64,000 nucleotides of DNA. Source: Peptococcaceae bacterium UBA7702. Its GTDB lineage: Bacteria; Bacillota; Dehalobacteriia; UBA7702. The stretch lies in assembly GCA_002482535.1 (NCBI GenBank), contig DLGE01000016.1:59077-123076 (forward strand). The letters are read 5' to 3'. The stretch's first letter is position 1. Every line of letters begins with the position of its first letter. The notes beneath the pieces were generated by a model. It was not told the DNA's origin, ran no database searches, and saw nothing but the letters and a program-made list of their open reading frames with translations. Positions 42,637-50,524 of the stretch are shown piece after piece. The position numbers and the translations under genes were made by a program.

Positions 42637-43296
42637 TTACGGTTGATTGAGAAATTCGATGATGGCGGCGGACAGCTCTTTTTTTTCCAAGAAAAAGGAT
42701 TTTTCCCCGGTAAAGTAGAGAGGCTTTGAAAAGGTCATGCGGCGGTTTTCGGGAGTGAAACGCAAGGGCGTGAAGGCGAGATGGAGGCCGGTGTCACGGA
42801 AATACGCCTTCTCCAGATGAAAAAAACCGGTATAGATCTCTTTGATGGGATCCGCGGTATTGCTGTAGTCGGTATCAACGGCAATGACCACGCTTTTCCC
42901 CTGCTTCAGGCTTTCGTTGGTTTCCCGAAAGGTTTCCAGAATCTCGCGTTTGCCGCGGTAGACGGGGATGCTGCCGATGCTGCGGATCAGCGGCGCCACG
43001 AGGGCTGCGGCGAAAGCGGCGCGGACGGAGAAACGCTGTGGATGTTTGCCGCGGCGCGCGGAAAATGTATAGTCGCGGAATTGATAAAAACAATCGGAGA
43101 AATGAAAAAAGATGTCCAACACCCAAATGCACACCGGCATTTTTAAGGAAACAAAAGCATTGAGAGGACCCTTCAGGTCACTGTGGCGGATGAGAAAAAC
43201 CGTCGGTTGGGGCAGGCTGGCGAGGTTTTGGCTGGTGCGGCAGGGCTTGATCACAAGAGATGCGACGACGCGGATAAAACGTCGGTATTTGTTCAT
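42637..43296 (-). CDS. Lysophospholipid acyltransferase family-like protein (divergent)
   Basis: 219 residues. Resembles PlsC-like acyltransferases by IRHSDLKGPLNAF at the N-terminal block, RSIGSIPVYRGKREILETFRE and SLKQGKSVVIAVDTDY. The usual catalytic HX4D is not intact (the His is followed by Ser-Asp-Leu-Lys-Gly) and the FPEG block reads AVDTD. One or two membrane-associated hydrophobic stretches (about 50-70). The gene overlaps the glycosyltransferase gene by four bases, so both may act on the same lipid or glycolipid. Assignment rests on block similarity only. Confidence 0.6.
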   Translation of the reverse strand: MNKYRRFIRVVASLVIKPCRTSQNLASLPQPTVFLIRHSDLKGPLNAFVSLKMPVCIWVLDIFFHFSDCFYQFRDYTFSARRGKHPQRFSVRAAFAAALVAPLIRSIGSIPVYRGKREILETFRETNESLKQGKSVVIAVDTDYSNTADPIKEIYTGFFHLEKAYFRDTGLHLAFTPLRFTPENRRMTFSKPLYFTGEKSFFLEKKELSAAIIEFLNQP

Positions 43297-43985
43297 GTTT
43301 TCCTCCCGATGTTCGTCAAAAAGCAGAGGGAAACACGGATGGAATCGCGAACCGGGCGGTAGTGACTCCCGGCGTTATCGTTGATATAAACGGTTTTTAC
43401 CGATACGGTACGGAGGGGAATGTGGCGGCGGGCAGCGTCGATCAGCATATTGATCTCGTATTCGAAACGCTGACCGGGAATGCGGCAAAGGGCGGGAGCG
43501 TAAGTATATGGCAGGCCCCGCAAACCTGTCTGGGTGTCGCCGACATTGATGCCGTAGAGATTTTTAGCAAAAAACGCGGCGGTATGGTTGCCAAGATAAC
43601 TTTTTTTCGGCGTTTTCCGGTCAAAAGCGCGGGTTCCCAAAATAATGCTGTCGGGATATTTCTCTAAAGTATAAAACACTTTTTTGATATCGTCAATTTT
43701 ATGTTGACCGTCGCAGTCGGCGGTGATGAAGGCGTCGGTGGCCGTATCTTCGTTAAGGCAATGGCCAAAGGCGGTTTTCAACGCCGCGCCTTTGCCGCGG
43801 TTTTCTTCGTGACGCAGCACGGTAGCGCCGGCAGCCGCCACTTCCGCAAAGATGCCTTCCCACGGAGCTGCGCTGCCATCGTTCACAACGACAATGCGGC
43901 AAAAGCCGTTTTTTATCAGTTCCCGAATGAAGCCGGGGAACGTTGGCGGCGGTTCCAACGCCGGAATGATTAAAACGCAATTCAT
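43293..43985 (-). CDS. Family 2 glycosyltransferase (polyprenyl-phosphate sugar transferase type)
   Basis: 230 residues, GT-A fold. MNCVLIIPALEPPPTF, IVVVNDGSAAPWEGIF, HEENRGKGAALKTAF, metal-binding ITADCDGQHKIDDI (DxD type) and LGTRAFDRKTPKKSYLGN, then DTQTGLRGLP. Close in pattern to dolichol-phosphate mannose synthase-like enzymes without the C-terminal membrane helices. It should transfer a sugar from a nucleotide sugar to a lipid. ATG at 43985 has AAAGGAG. First gene of a three-gene operon with the acyltransferase-like and AEC genes. Confidence 0.85.
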   Translation of the reverse strand: MNCVLIIPALEPPPTFPGFIRELIKNGFCRIVVVNDGSAAPWEGIFAEVAAAGATVLRHEENRGKGAALKTAFGHCLNEDTATDAFITADCDGQHKIDDIKKVFYTLEKYPDSIILGTRAFDRKTPKKSYLGNHTAAFFAKNLYGINVGDTQTGLRGLPYTYAPALCRIPGQRFEYEINMLIDAARRHIPLRTVSVKTVYINDNAGSHYRPVRDSIRVSLCFLTNIGRKT

Positions 43986-44138
43986 GACGGTCGCTCCTTT
44001 TTTCATCGGTACTAATAATTTATGGATAAGTAGGGTAAAACATGCTTAGGGAAAGTTTTTGTGCCTTTGCTGAAAAGTGAAGAAACCTCCAATAAAAACA
44101 GATCCTTTATTATTACTTTGGAAAAGGAGATTTTGGCA

Positions 44139-44660
44139 GTGGATTTTAATGCAAAAGAAAATTTAAAAGTAGCCGTTGCCTGTGAGAACGGTGAAGTTGT
44201 CAGAGATTTGGGCCAGACGGAGCAGCTGATGCTCTTCGATACCGAGGATGGAAAAATACAAAAGCAAAATGTTGTTGATTTCAAAAAAGATGATGCCGAT
44301 TCCTTTGGCGGCCATTTTTCTCAAAACGGCATTGATGTTTTGATTTGTAATGAATTGACCAACGAGGAAGCCGAAGAGCTTCGTAATGCCGGCGTTCTTA
44401 CCTATGCGGGGAACAGCGGCAAGGGCAAAGAGCTGGTAGACCGTCTTTTGCGTCAGGAGCTTTTTTACGATCCCGGCGCCCATCTCAGCGGAGAGGGCCT
44501 CGGTTGTGAGCGTTGCGTCGATCACCGTGATTATCGCATGGAAATCGCCGCGGAGATCGGACGTATGTCCGGTCATAACCGGTTTCACCTCAGTCATAAC
44601 AGCGCCAAGGGCGAAACCACCGGTCATAATCAACAGGTCAGCTATAAAAAGGAACGCTGA
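44139..44660 (+). CDS. NifX/NifB-type iron-molybdenum cofactor-binding domain protein
   Basis: 173 residues starting at GTG 44139, nine bases behind AAGGAG. Residues about 8-110 match the dinitrogenase FeMo-cofactor (NifX/NafY/NifB-C) domain: LKVAVACENGEVVRDLGQTEQLMLFD, then DSFGGHFSQNGIDVLICNELTNEEAEELRNAGV. The tail holds GLGCERC and a His-rich stretch (GHNRFHLSHNS, TTGHNQ) fit for metal binding. No nitrogenase genes are near, so it is more likely one of the many orphan members handling other metal clusters. The reading could extend upstream to 44061 but without a ribosome site. Confidence 0.75.
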   Translation: MDFNAKENLKVAVACENGEVVRDLGQTEQLMLFDTEDGKIQKQNVVDFKKDDADSFGGHFSQNGIDVLICNELTNEEAEELRNAGVLTYAGNSGKGKELVDRLLRQELFYDPGAHLSGEGLGCERCVDHRDYRMEIAAEIGRMSGHNRFHLSHNSAKGETTGHNQQVSYKKER

Positions 44661-44717
44661 GCGCTAAAAGATTGAGAGGTCTTTCAAGGATAAGATTGTA
44701 CCTTTTTAACGGCCTGC

Positions 44718-44761
44718 CATCAGCAGCTAAATTACGTTTACCCGTATTTTAGCTGCTGATG
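44718..44761 (+). repeat. Hairpin repeat, copy B (may end the NifX-like transcript)
   Basis: Stem CATCAGCAGCTAAA / TTTTAGCTGCTGATG with inner ACG/CGT and loop TTTACC, followed by TGCTTTTTG. Related to copy A at 41451-41490. Confidence 0.55.
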
Positions 44762-44963
44762 TGCTTTTTGCTTTGGGCAAAAAGGGGTTTTGTAAAAAAA
44801 TGCGCGCCACAGATTCTGCGGTGCGCCCTTTCAACCATCACAGCAAACGTCCTCACTTCTTAGCTTCTTAATCTGATGCAGTGAAAAAGGTTTTTTGTGA
44901 AATAACAGTAAAATCAAATGGAGATATCAACAGCGACCGCTTTCTTTCGGCCCGGGGATTTTT

Positions 44964-45018
44964 GACTGCCTTCTTAACACAGGGGGTTCTACACCCCAAG
45001 GGAGAAGGCTCTTTTTTA
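44964..45018 (+). terminator. Nested hairpin with T-run
   Basis: Outer stem GCCTTCT / AGAAGGC (44968-44974 with 45003-45009), inner GGGGT / ACCCC, then TTTTTT. No plus-strand gene ends nearby, so it would terminate a non-coding transcript or back up the NifX-like gene. Confidence 0.55.
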
Positions 45019-45073
45019 TTATAATATGGTTTTCAGAAGATTTCAATGAAAAAATAAACGCTTTGATACTTTC

Positions 45074-45101
45074 TTGACATTCTTATGAAATACGCTATAA
45101 T
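45074..45101 (+). promoter_or_regulatory. SCIFF promoter
   Basis: Perfect TTGACA (45074-45079), 16-base spacer, perfect TATAAT (45096-45101), 37 bases before the scfA start. Confidence 0.8.
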
Positions 45102-45138
45102 AAATAAAGTATGATACCACCGGAAAGAAGGTGTAAGA

Positions 45139-45291
45139 ATGAAGAGAATCTCCACATTGGAAACGAGAAATCTTACGGTATCCGCAAAGGAAGGCGGTTG
45201 CGGTGAATGTCAGACTTCCTGCCAATCCGCGTGCAAAACTTCCTGCGGTATTGCCAACCAGCAATGCGAACAGTGTAAAGATTGCGAATAA
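45139..45291 (+). CDS. scfA: Six-cysteine ranthipeptide SCIFF precursor
   Basis: 50 residues, too short for usual gene calling. Begins MKRISTLETRNLTVSA and contains the SCIFF core GCGECQTSCQSACKTSC followed by GIANQQCEQCKDCE. Core Cys are at 21, 24, 28, 32, 36 and 43; two extra Cys lie at 46 and 49. SCIFF peptides are conserved across Clostridia and receive Cys-Thr thioether links from the radical SAM enzyme encoded just downstream. The Thr after the fifth Cys (T37 in the C. thermocellum peptide, as I recall it) is Gly here. GAAGG in front of ATG, strong promoter. Product role is thought to be signalling, not settled. Confidence 0.93.
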   Translation: MKRISTLETRNLTVSAKEGGCGECQTSCQSACKTSCGIANQQCEQCKDCE

Positions 45292-45375
45292 GCCAAAATT
45301 TAGTCGCCGCATGAACCGCCTTTATCGCGGTGATGCGGCGATTTTTCATCATACGGAAAGGAAAACCCCTCCTCA

Positions 45376-46776
45376 ATGGTACATTTATTCCAAAATAACG
45401 GCTTTTATATTGCTTTGGACGCCAACTCCGGTACCGTTCACGACCTGGATGAAGTGGCCTATGATATCATCGGCCTTTATGAAAGTACGGCCAAAGAAGA
45501 AATCATAAAGCTCATTTTGGCAAAATATAAGGATCAAGAAGACGTCACCGCCGAAGAGATTGAGGATGTGTTGACGGACATCGAGGTCCTGAAAAACGAG
45601 GGCAAGCTCTTCAGTGAAGACCGTTTTCAAGGGGTTGCCGCAAAGCTTACACAGCGTCCGCCGGTGATCAAGGCCCTCTGTCTCCACGTGGCCCACGATT
45701 GCAACCTTTCCTGCGGCTATTGCTTCGCGGGGAAAGGGGAATACCGCGGCGGCCGCGATTTGATGTCTTTTGCCACCGGCAAACGGGCCCTTGATTTTCT
45801 GATCGAACAATCCGGCGATCGGCATAACCTGGAAGTGGACTTTTTCGGCGGCGAGCCGCTGATGAATTTCGCGGTGGTGAAAGACCTCACCGCTTATGCC
45901 CGAAGCGTTGAAAAAGAACATCATAAAAATTTTCGTTTTACCCTTACCACCAACGGTGTTCTCATCGACGACGAGGTCATCGATTTCTGCAACCGGGAAA
46001 TGAGTAACGTTGTTTTGAGCATCGACGGCAGAAAAGAAGTCAACGACCGCTTTCGCAAAACGAGAAACGGCAAGGGCAGTTACGACCTGATCCTGCCGAA
46101 GTTTAAGCGTCTCGTTGAGGCACGGGGTCATAAGGACTACTATCTGCGGGGTACCTATACCCGCTACAATACCGATTTTGTCCGGGATATTCTGCACCTG
46201 GCGGATCTCGGCTTTACAGAGTTATCCATGGAACCGGTGATCGCGGGGCAAGGGGATCCCTATGCTTTGGGGGAAGCAGACCTGCCGGTATTGCTTGGGC
46301 AATACGATTTTCTGGGCAAAGAGATGAACCGCCGCCGCAAAGAGGGACGCCCCTTTACCTTTTACCACTACATGATCGACTTAGCCGGTGGCCCCTGTAT
46401 TGTCAAACGTGTCGCCGGCTGCGGTGTTGGCAGCGAATATATGGCGGTGACCCCCGCCGGAGAGCTTTACCCCTGCCATCAGTTCGTTGGTGAGGAACGC
46501 TTTCGTCTCGGCAATGTCTTTACCGGCCTTGACAACGAAAAATTACGGCAGGAATTCAAAGCCTGCAATGTTTATGCCCATAAGGAATGTGACGCCTGCT
46601 TCGCCCGGTTTTTCTGCAGCGGTGGCTGTGCGGCCAACGCCTACCATGCCACGGGAAGCCTTGACGGCATCTATGATTACGGCTGTACCCTTCATAAAAA
46701 ACGCCTGGAAAACGCGATTATGTTGAAGGTCGCCGAAGCCCGTGACCGCAGGAACGGGGCTGATTCCGGTGCATAA
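45376..46776 (+). CDS. scfB: Radical SAM thioether-forming SCIFF maturase
   Basis: 466 residues. Residues 1-95 form a PqqD-like peptide-recognition domain (GFYIALDANSGTVHDLDEVAYDII). The radical SAM cluster motif is CNLSCGYC (Cys 109, 113, 116), followed by FFGGEPLMNF and LTTNGVLIDDEV. The C-terminal SPASM/twitch part has several Cys (GCGVGSEYMAVTPAGELYPC, CNVYAHKECDACFARFFCSGGC, YGCTLHKK) for two auxiliary 4Fe-4S clusters. It should make sulfur-to-carbon links in the SCIFF peptide encoded 84 bases upstream. Confidence 0.95.
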   Translation: MVHLFQNNGFYIALDANSGTVHDLDEVAYDIIGLYESTAKEEIIKLILAKYKDQEDVTAEEIEDVLTDIEVLKNEGKLFSEDRFQGVAAKLTQRPPVIKALCLHVAHDCNLSCGYCFAGKGEYRGGRDLMSFATGKRALDFLIEQSGDRHNLEVDFFGGEPLMNFAVVKDLTAYARSVEKEHHKNFRFTLTTNGVLIDDEVIDFCNREMSNVVLSIDGRKEVNDRFRKTRNGKGSYDLILPKFKRLVEARGHKDYYLRGTYTRYNTDFVRDILHLADLGFTELSMEPVIAGQGDPYALGEADLPVLLGQYDFLGKEMNRRRKEGRPFTFYHYMIDLAGGPCIVKRVAGCGVGSEYMAVTPAGELYPCHQFVGEERFRLGNVFTGLDNEKLRQEFKACNVYAHKECDACFARFFCSGGCAANAYHATGSLDGIYDYGCTLHKKRLENAIMLKVAEARDRRNGADSGA

Positions 46777-48196
46777 AACAGATAACATCAATAAACTGAA
46801 ATCCCTTTTCCCCGCCCTTGTTCACTACGGCAATTCGGATATGCTGCCCATGCACATGCCCGGCCATAAACGGCGCGCCGACTTCATGGGCGGCATCGGC
46901 AAATACGATATCACGGAAATCGACGGTTTCGACGATCTCCATCACCCCGGCGGCATTTTGAAAGAGGCCATGGCCGCCGCCGCCGACCTTTACGAAAGCG
47001 ATGTTACTTATTTTCTGGTCAACGGTTCTACCTGTGGAATTTTAGCGGCCATTGCCGCGGTGACGAAACCCCGGGAGAAGATACTGATTGTCCGCAACTG
47101 TCATAAAGCGGTGATCAACGCGGTTACTTTAAGGGAGCTTGATCCCGTTTACGTCTACCCGAAAAAATGCGGCAGCCTCGGCGTCACCGGTAGCGTCGAT
47201 CCGGAAGAGATCCGACAAGCCTTGGCAAAGGAAAAGGATATTCGTGCCGTTGTCATGACTTCCCCGACTTATGAAGGCGTTGCGTCAGATATCGCCGCCA
47301 TCGCCGTCCTTGCCCACAACAGGGGTATCCCCCTGATTGTTGACGCGGCCCACGGCGCGCATTTTCGTTTTGGCGCTGATTTCCCCGCCGCCGCCCTTGA
47401 TTGCGGCGCCGACCTCGTGGTGGAAAGCCTGCATAAAACATTGCCTTCCCTGACCCAAACGGCGCTGCTGCACGTAAAATCCACCCTCGTCGATGACGGT
47501 GAGGTGGCCCATCAGTTACAGATCTTTCAAAGTTCCAGCCCCTCCTATCTGCTGCTTGCTTCCATCACTCAATGCCTTGCCCTGATGGCGCAGGACGGCG
47601 CTAAGATGATGGCAACATACAGCGAAAACCTTTGTTCCCTGCGGCAGGCCCTGGACCGTCTCGCCACGGTAACGCTGTTGCGGCAGGAGACGGGCTTTTT
47701 TGACTACGATCCCGGGAAAATCGTCTTCGGTGTCGAAGGTTACGGCGGCAGGGATATCGCCGCGCTCTTGCAGAGCGATTTCCATGTGGAAACGGAAATG
47801 GCGGCGCCCCGTTACCTGTTGGCCATGACCTCGGTTTGTGATACAAAGGAAACCCTCTTGCGTTTTCAGACGGCGCTGAGCCGGCTCTGCCACGGTTTAC
47901 CCCCAAGAAAGGCAGTGTCTTTCCCCAACATGGAGACAGTTGCCGCCGAAAAAGTGATGACCCCCGCCGCGGTTCGGGAGAGAACCTGGGCAAAGCGGGA
48001 TTTTAGGGAAAGCAGCCACTGTGTGGCGGCGGAAAACCTCTATCTCTATCCTCCCGGCACACCTTTGGTTGTGGCGGGGGAGAGGATCTCCCCTGAAATC
48101 ATCACAGCGATCCAGGCTTATGTAGAAATGGGCTTTATGGTACACGGTGTCAATGACAGGCAGCTTTTTGTAGTATCAGAAAATATGTCCGGATAG
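46769..48196 (+). CDS. Orn/Lys/Arg decarboxylase family PLP enzyme
   Basis: About 475 residues. Family motifs: MLPMHMPGHKRRADF, EIDGFDDLHHPGGILKEAM, FLVNGSTCGILAAI, MTSPTYEGVASDI, VDAAHGAHFRFG and PLP Lys in VVESLHKTLPSLTQTALLH. C-terminal domain with YPPGTPLVVAGERIS. Such short enzymes (YaaO/SpeA type) decarboxylate lysine, arginine or ornithine; the substrate is not decided. Start uncertain: GTG at 46769 overlaps the scfB stop by eight bases, while an in-frame GTG at 46742 is also possible; neither has a strong ribosome site, which fits translational coupling with scfB. Confidence 0.87.
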   Translation: MHKTDNINKLKSLFPALVHYGNSDMLPMHMPGHKRRADFMGGIGKYDITEIDGFDDLHHPGGILKEAMAAAADLYESDVTYFLVNGSTCGILAAIAAVTKPREKILIVRNCHKAVINAVTLRELDPVYVYPKKCGSLGVTGSVDPEEIRQALAKEKDIRAVVMTSPTYEGVASDIAAIAVLAHNRGIPLIVDAAHGAHFRFGADFPAAALDCGADLVVESLHKTLPSLTQTALLHVKSTLVDDGEVAHQLQIFQSSSPSYLLLASITQCLALMAQDGAKMMATYSENLCSLRQALDRLATVTLLRQETGFFDYDPGKIVFGVEGYGGRDIAALLQSDFHVETEMAAPRYLLAMTSVCDTKETLLRFQTALSRLCHGLPPRKAVSFPNMETVAAEKVMTPAAVRERTWAKRDFRESSHCVAAENLYLYPPGTPLVVAGERISPEIITAIQAYVEMGFMVHGVNDRQLFVVSENMSG

Positions 48197-48210
48197 GATA
48201 AGGAGAAACC

Positions 48211-50436
48211 ATGAAAAAATCAATTCGCATCATGGCGGTTACCGTCTTCGCGGCGCTGTTTTTGGCTTTCGCCTCGGCCGCCGTGACCGCCGCCACCCCA
48301 ACCCTGTATTTTTCCGCCACGGAGGCAGCACGGCAAACCAGCACCACAGATCTAAACGCATTACCTGCCGACGCCATTGCCTGGTATAAAACGGGTAGCA
48401 TCTATTACCTGTTTCTGCCTTCCTCGACGGATGCCGGTGCCCTCCGCCTTTGGTTCAACGCCGAAAAGATCACCATTGACGGCAAAACCGTGGGTAACAA
48501 CACCGTCACCGACGCCCTTGCCAGCAAGGGCGATCACAACATGACGATGAACGGCAGTTCCTATCTGTTACGGGTTATGCAGTCCGATCATATTCCCGCG
48601 GTGTTTTTAACCACATCCTCGGGAACCATGGCAAATATCGACGCCAGCGCCGATCACAGTTTCGCGGAAACTGGATCCATGCTGTTGACGGAGGAAGACG
48701 GCACCGTTGTTTACAGCGGCGGCCTCTCTCAGGTCAAGGGGCGCGGCAACGCTACCTGGGCTTATCCCAAAAGACCGTACCAGATCAAGCTGGATAGCAA
48801 GACCAATTTGTTCGGTATGGGCAAAGCCAAGACCTGGCTTTTGTTGGCCAATTACTATGATAAGTCGTTGATCCGCAATGCCCTCGTGCTGGATATGGCG
48901 GATCAGATCGGTTTGAAGGACCCTGTACAATACGTGTACGTCGATGTTTATGCCAATCACCAATATCTCGGCAATTATATGTTCTGTGAAAAGGTGGAAG
49001 TCGGCAGTAACCGGGTGGATATTGCTGATTTGGAAAAGGCAACGGAAGATCTGAACAGCGCGGATCTGGACACCTATTCCCGGGGCGGCGACATCAACAG
49101 CAACGCGGCCGGAACGTATAAGTACTACAATATTCCCCATAACCCCAGCGATATTACCGGCGGTTACCTGCTGGAATTTGATTATGCCGGCCGTTATCTG
49201 AATGAAGCCAGTGGCTTCGTGACGAATCACAATGTTCCCGTGGTCATCAAAAGTCCGGAATACGCCTCCAAAGCCCAGGTGGAATATATCCGCTCCTATG
49301 TGCAGGCGGCGGAAGACGCCATGTACAGCGTTTCCGGCTATAACAGCGCGGGCAAACATTATTCTGAATATATTGACGTGGATTCCGCCGTTCTCCACTA
49401 TCTTTTGGAAGAATGGTGCAAAAACCCTGACGGCGGTTTCAGCAGTTTCTATATCTATAAAGACAGCGACTTATCCGGCGATAGCAAAATCCACTTTGAC
49501 CAGGTTTGGGATTATGATACTTCCTTTGGTAACCTGACCAATTTGAATTTTGGCATGGACGGCGCGGACAAATGGTGGGCTAAGTCGGTGCGTTGGTTCA
49601 AAGCTCTCATTGCCCACGACGACTTTGCGGAGCAGGTGGAAACGGCTTACCGGGATACGGTATTGCCGGTATCCCAAGGGATTACCGCCGCCTTGCCCAA
49701 CTATAAAAATGAACTGATGGCTTCCGCAGCCATGAATTTCCTGCGCTGGGACAGAAATGCGGTGGTCAACGGTGATACGGGAAGCAGTTTTTCCGGCAGC
49801 ATCGACTACCTTGCCGCTTTCATCGCGGCCAGGGAAAAACTTTTTGAAGAAGGCTTCTCCGCCCTGCCCTTTCAAGACGTCTATTACAGCACCTGGTATT
49901 ATTCCGAGGTAAGATTCGCTTATCAGCACGGTATTATGAGTGGGATCGCCGGGGACGCTTTCGCTCCCGATGCAAAACTCACCAGAGCCATGGCCGTGCA
50001 GATTTTGGCGAATCTTTCCGGCGACAATCTCTCCACCTATACAGAAATGCCCTTCTCCGATGTAAGCGCAAATGATTGGTATTTCCACGCCATAGCCTGG
50101 GGAGCGGAGCAGGGTATCGCTTTGGGTATGGACGGTGGCAGATTTGGTCCCAATTCCGATGTCACCAGAGAGCAAATGGCGGCGTTCCTTTATCGCTATG
50201 CCGGCCTTTGGGACTATGAGGATGAGGGCGCGGCTGCAAGCCCCATGGGTCTCAGCGGATTTGTTGACGCCGCCGCGATTTCTCCCTATGCCCAGGAAGC
50301 TGTTGCCTGGGCCATCGGCAAAGGTTATATCAAGGGCATCAGCGCAACGGAATTATCTCCCCAGGGTAATGCCACCAGAGCACAGGCCGCCGCGATCTTT
50401 TCCCGTTATTACAAAGATGTGATGTCGGTGAAATAA
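48211..50436 (+). CDS. CotH kinase family protein with three S-layer homology domains
   Basis: 741 residues. Signal peptide 1-27 (ends VTAATPT). A CotH-like kinase domain covers about 165-500: QVKGRGNATWAYPKRPYQIKLD, LLLANYYDKSLIRNALVLDMA, FCEKVEVGSNRVDI, GGYLLEFD, and the active-site-like IHFDQVWDYDTSFGN. Three SLH repeats fill the C-terminus (about 553-605, 610-665, 680-735), recognisable by FSDVSANDWYFHAIAWGAEQGI and FGPNSDVTREQMAAFLYRYAG, which should hold the protein on the cell wall. CotH proteins phosphorylate other secreted proteins; the partner is unknown. GGAGAAACC before ATG. Confidence 0.9.
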   Translation: MKKSIRIMAVTVFAALFLAFASAAVTAATPTLYFSATEAARQTSTTDLNALPADAIAWYKTGSIYYLFLPSSTDAGALRLWFNAEKITIDGKTVGNNTVTDALASKGDHNMTMNGSSYLLRVMQSDHIPAVFLTTSSGTMANIDASADHSFAETGSMLLTEEDGTVVYSGGLSQVKGRGNATWAYPKRPYQIKLDSKTNLFGMGKAKTWLLLANYYDKSLIRNALVLDMADQIGLKDPVQYVYVDVYANHQYLGNYMFCEKVEVGSNRVDIADLEKATEDLNSADLDTYSRGGDINSNAAGTYKYYNIPHNPSDITGGYLLEFDYAGRYLNEASGFVTNHNVPVVIKSPEYASKAQVEYIRSYVQAAEDAMYSVSGYNSAGKHYSEYIDVDSAVLHYLLEEWCKNPDGGFSSFYIYKDSDLSGDSKIHFDQVWDYDTSFGNLTNLNFGMDGADKWWAKSVRWFKALIAHDDFAEQVETAYRDTVLPVSQGITAALPNYKNELMASAAMNFLRWDRNAVVNGDTGSSFSGSIDYLAAFIAAREKLFEEGFSALPFQDVYYSTWYYSEVRFAYQHGIMSGIAGDAFAPDAKLTRAMAVQILANLSGDNLSTYTEMPFSDVSANDWYFHAIAWGAEQGIALGMDGGRFGPNSDVTREQMAAFLYRYAGLWDYEDEGAAASPMGLSGFVDAAAISPYAQEAVAWAIGKGYIKGISATELSPQGNATRAQAAAIFSRYYKDVMSVK

Positions 50437-50450
50437 AAATGATTTTACAG

Positions 50451-50489
50451 CAAAGCCACGAAGGAAATCCTTCGTGACTTTGCTTTTTC
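50451..50489 (+). terminator. Terminator after the CotH-SLH gene
   Basis: Stem CAAAGxxACGAAGGA / TCCTTCGTxxCTTTG with a two-base loop, followed by CTTTTT. Confidence 0.8.
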
Positions 50490-50524
50490 CGTGTTTTTTT
50501 TGGAATCTGTGATACAATAGGAGC

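Larger units (their letters stand above)
44661..45138. other. Structured intergenic region before the SCIFF gene
   Basis: 478 bases without a gene. It holds, in order, hairpin copy B (44718-44761), a GC-rich stem GCGCGCC..GGTGCGC followed by CCCTTT (44806-44832), an unassigned stretch with no clear frame, a nested hairpin with a six-T run (44964-45018), and the SCIFF promoter (45074-45101). A small RNA ending at 45018 is possible; I do not recognise a known class. Confidence 0.5.

Noticed and set aside
44835..45018. 6S RNA, SRP RNA or tmRNA before the SCIFF gene
   Set aside because: No long bulged hairpin, no GNAR/SRP loop motif and no tRNA-like ends could be found by eye.
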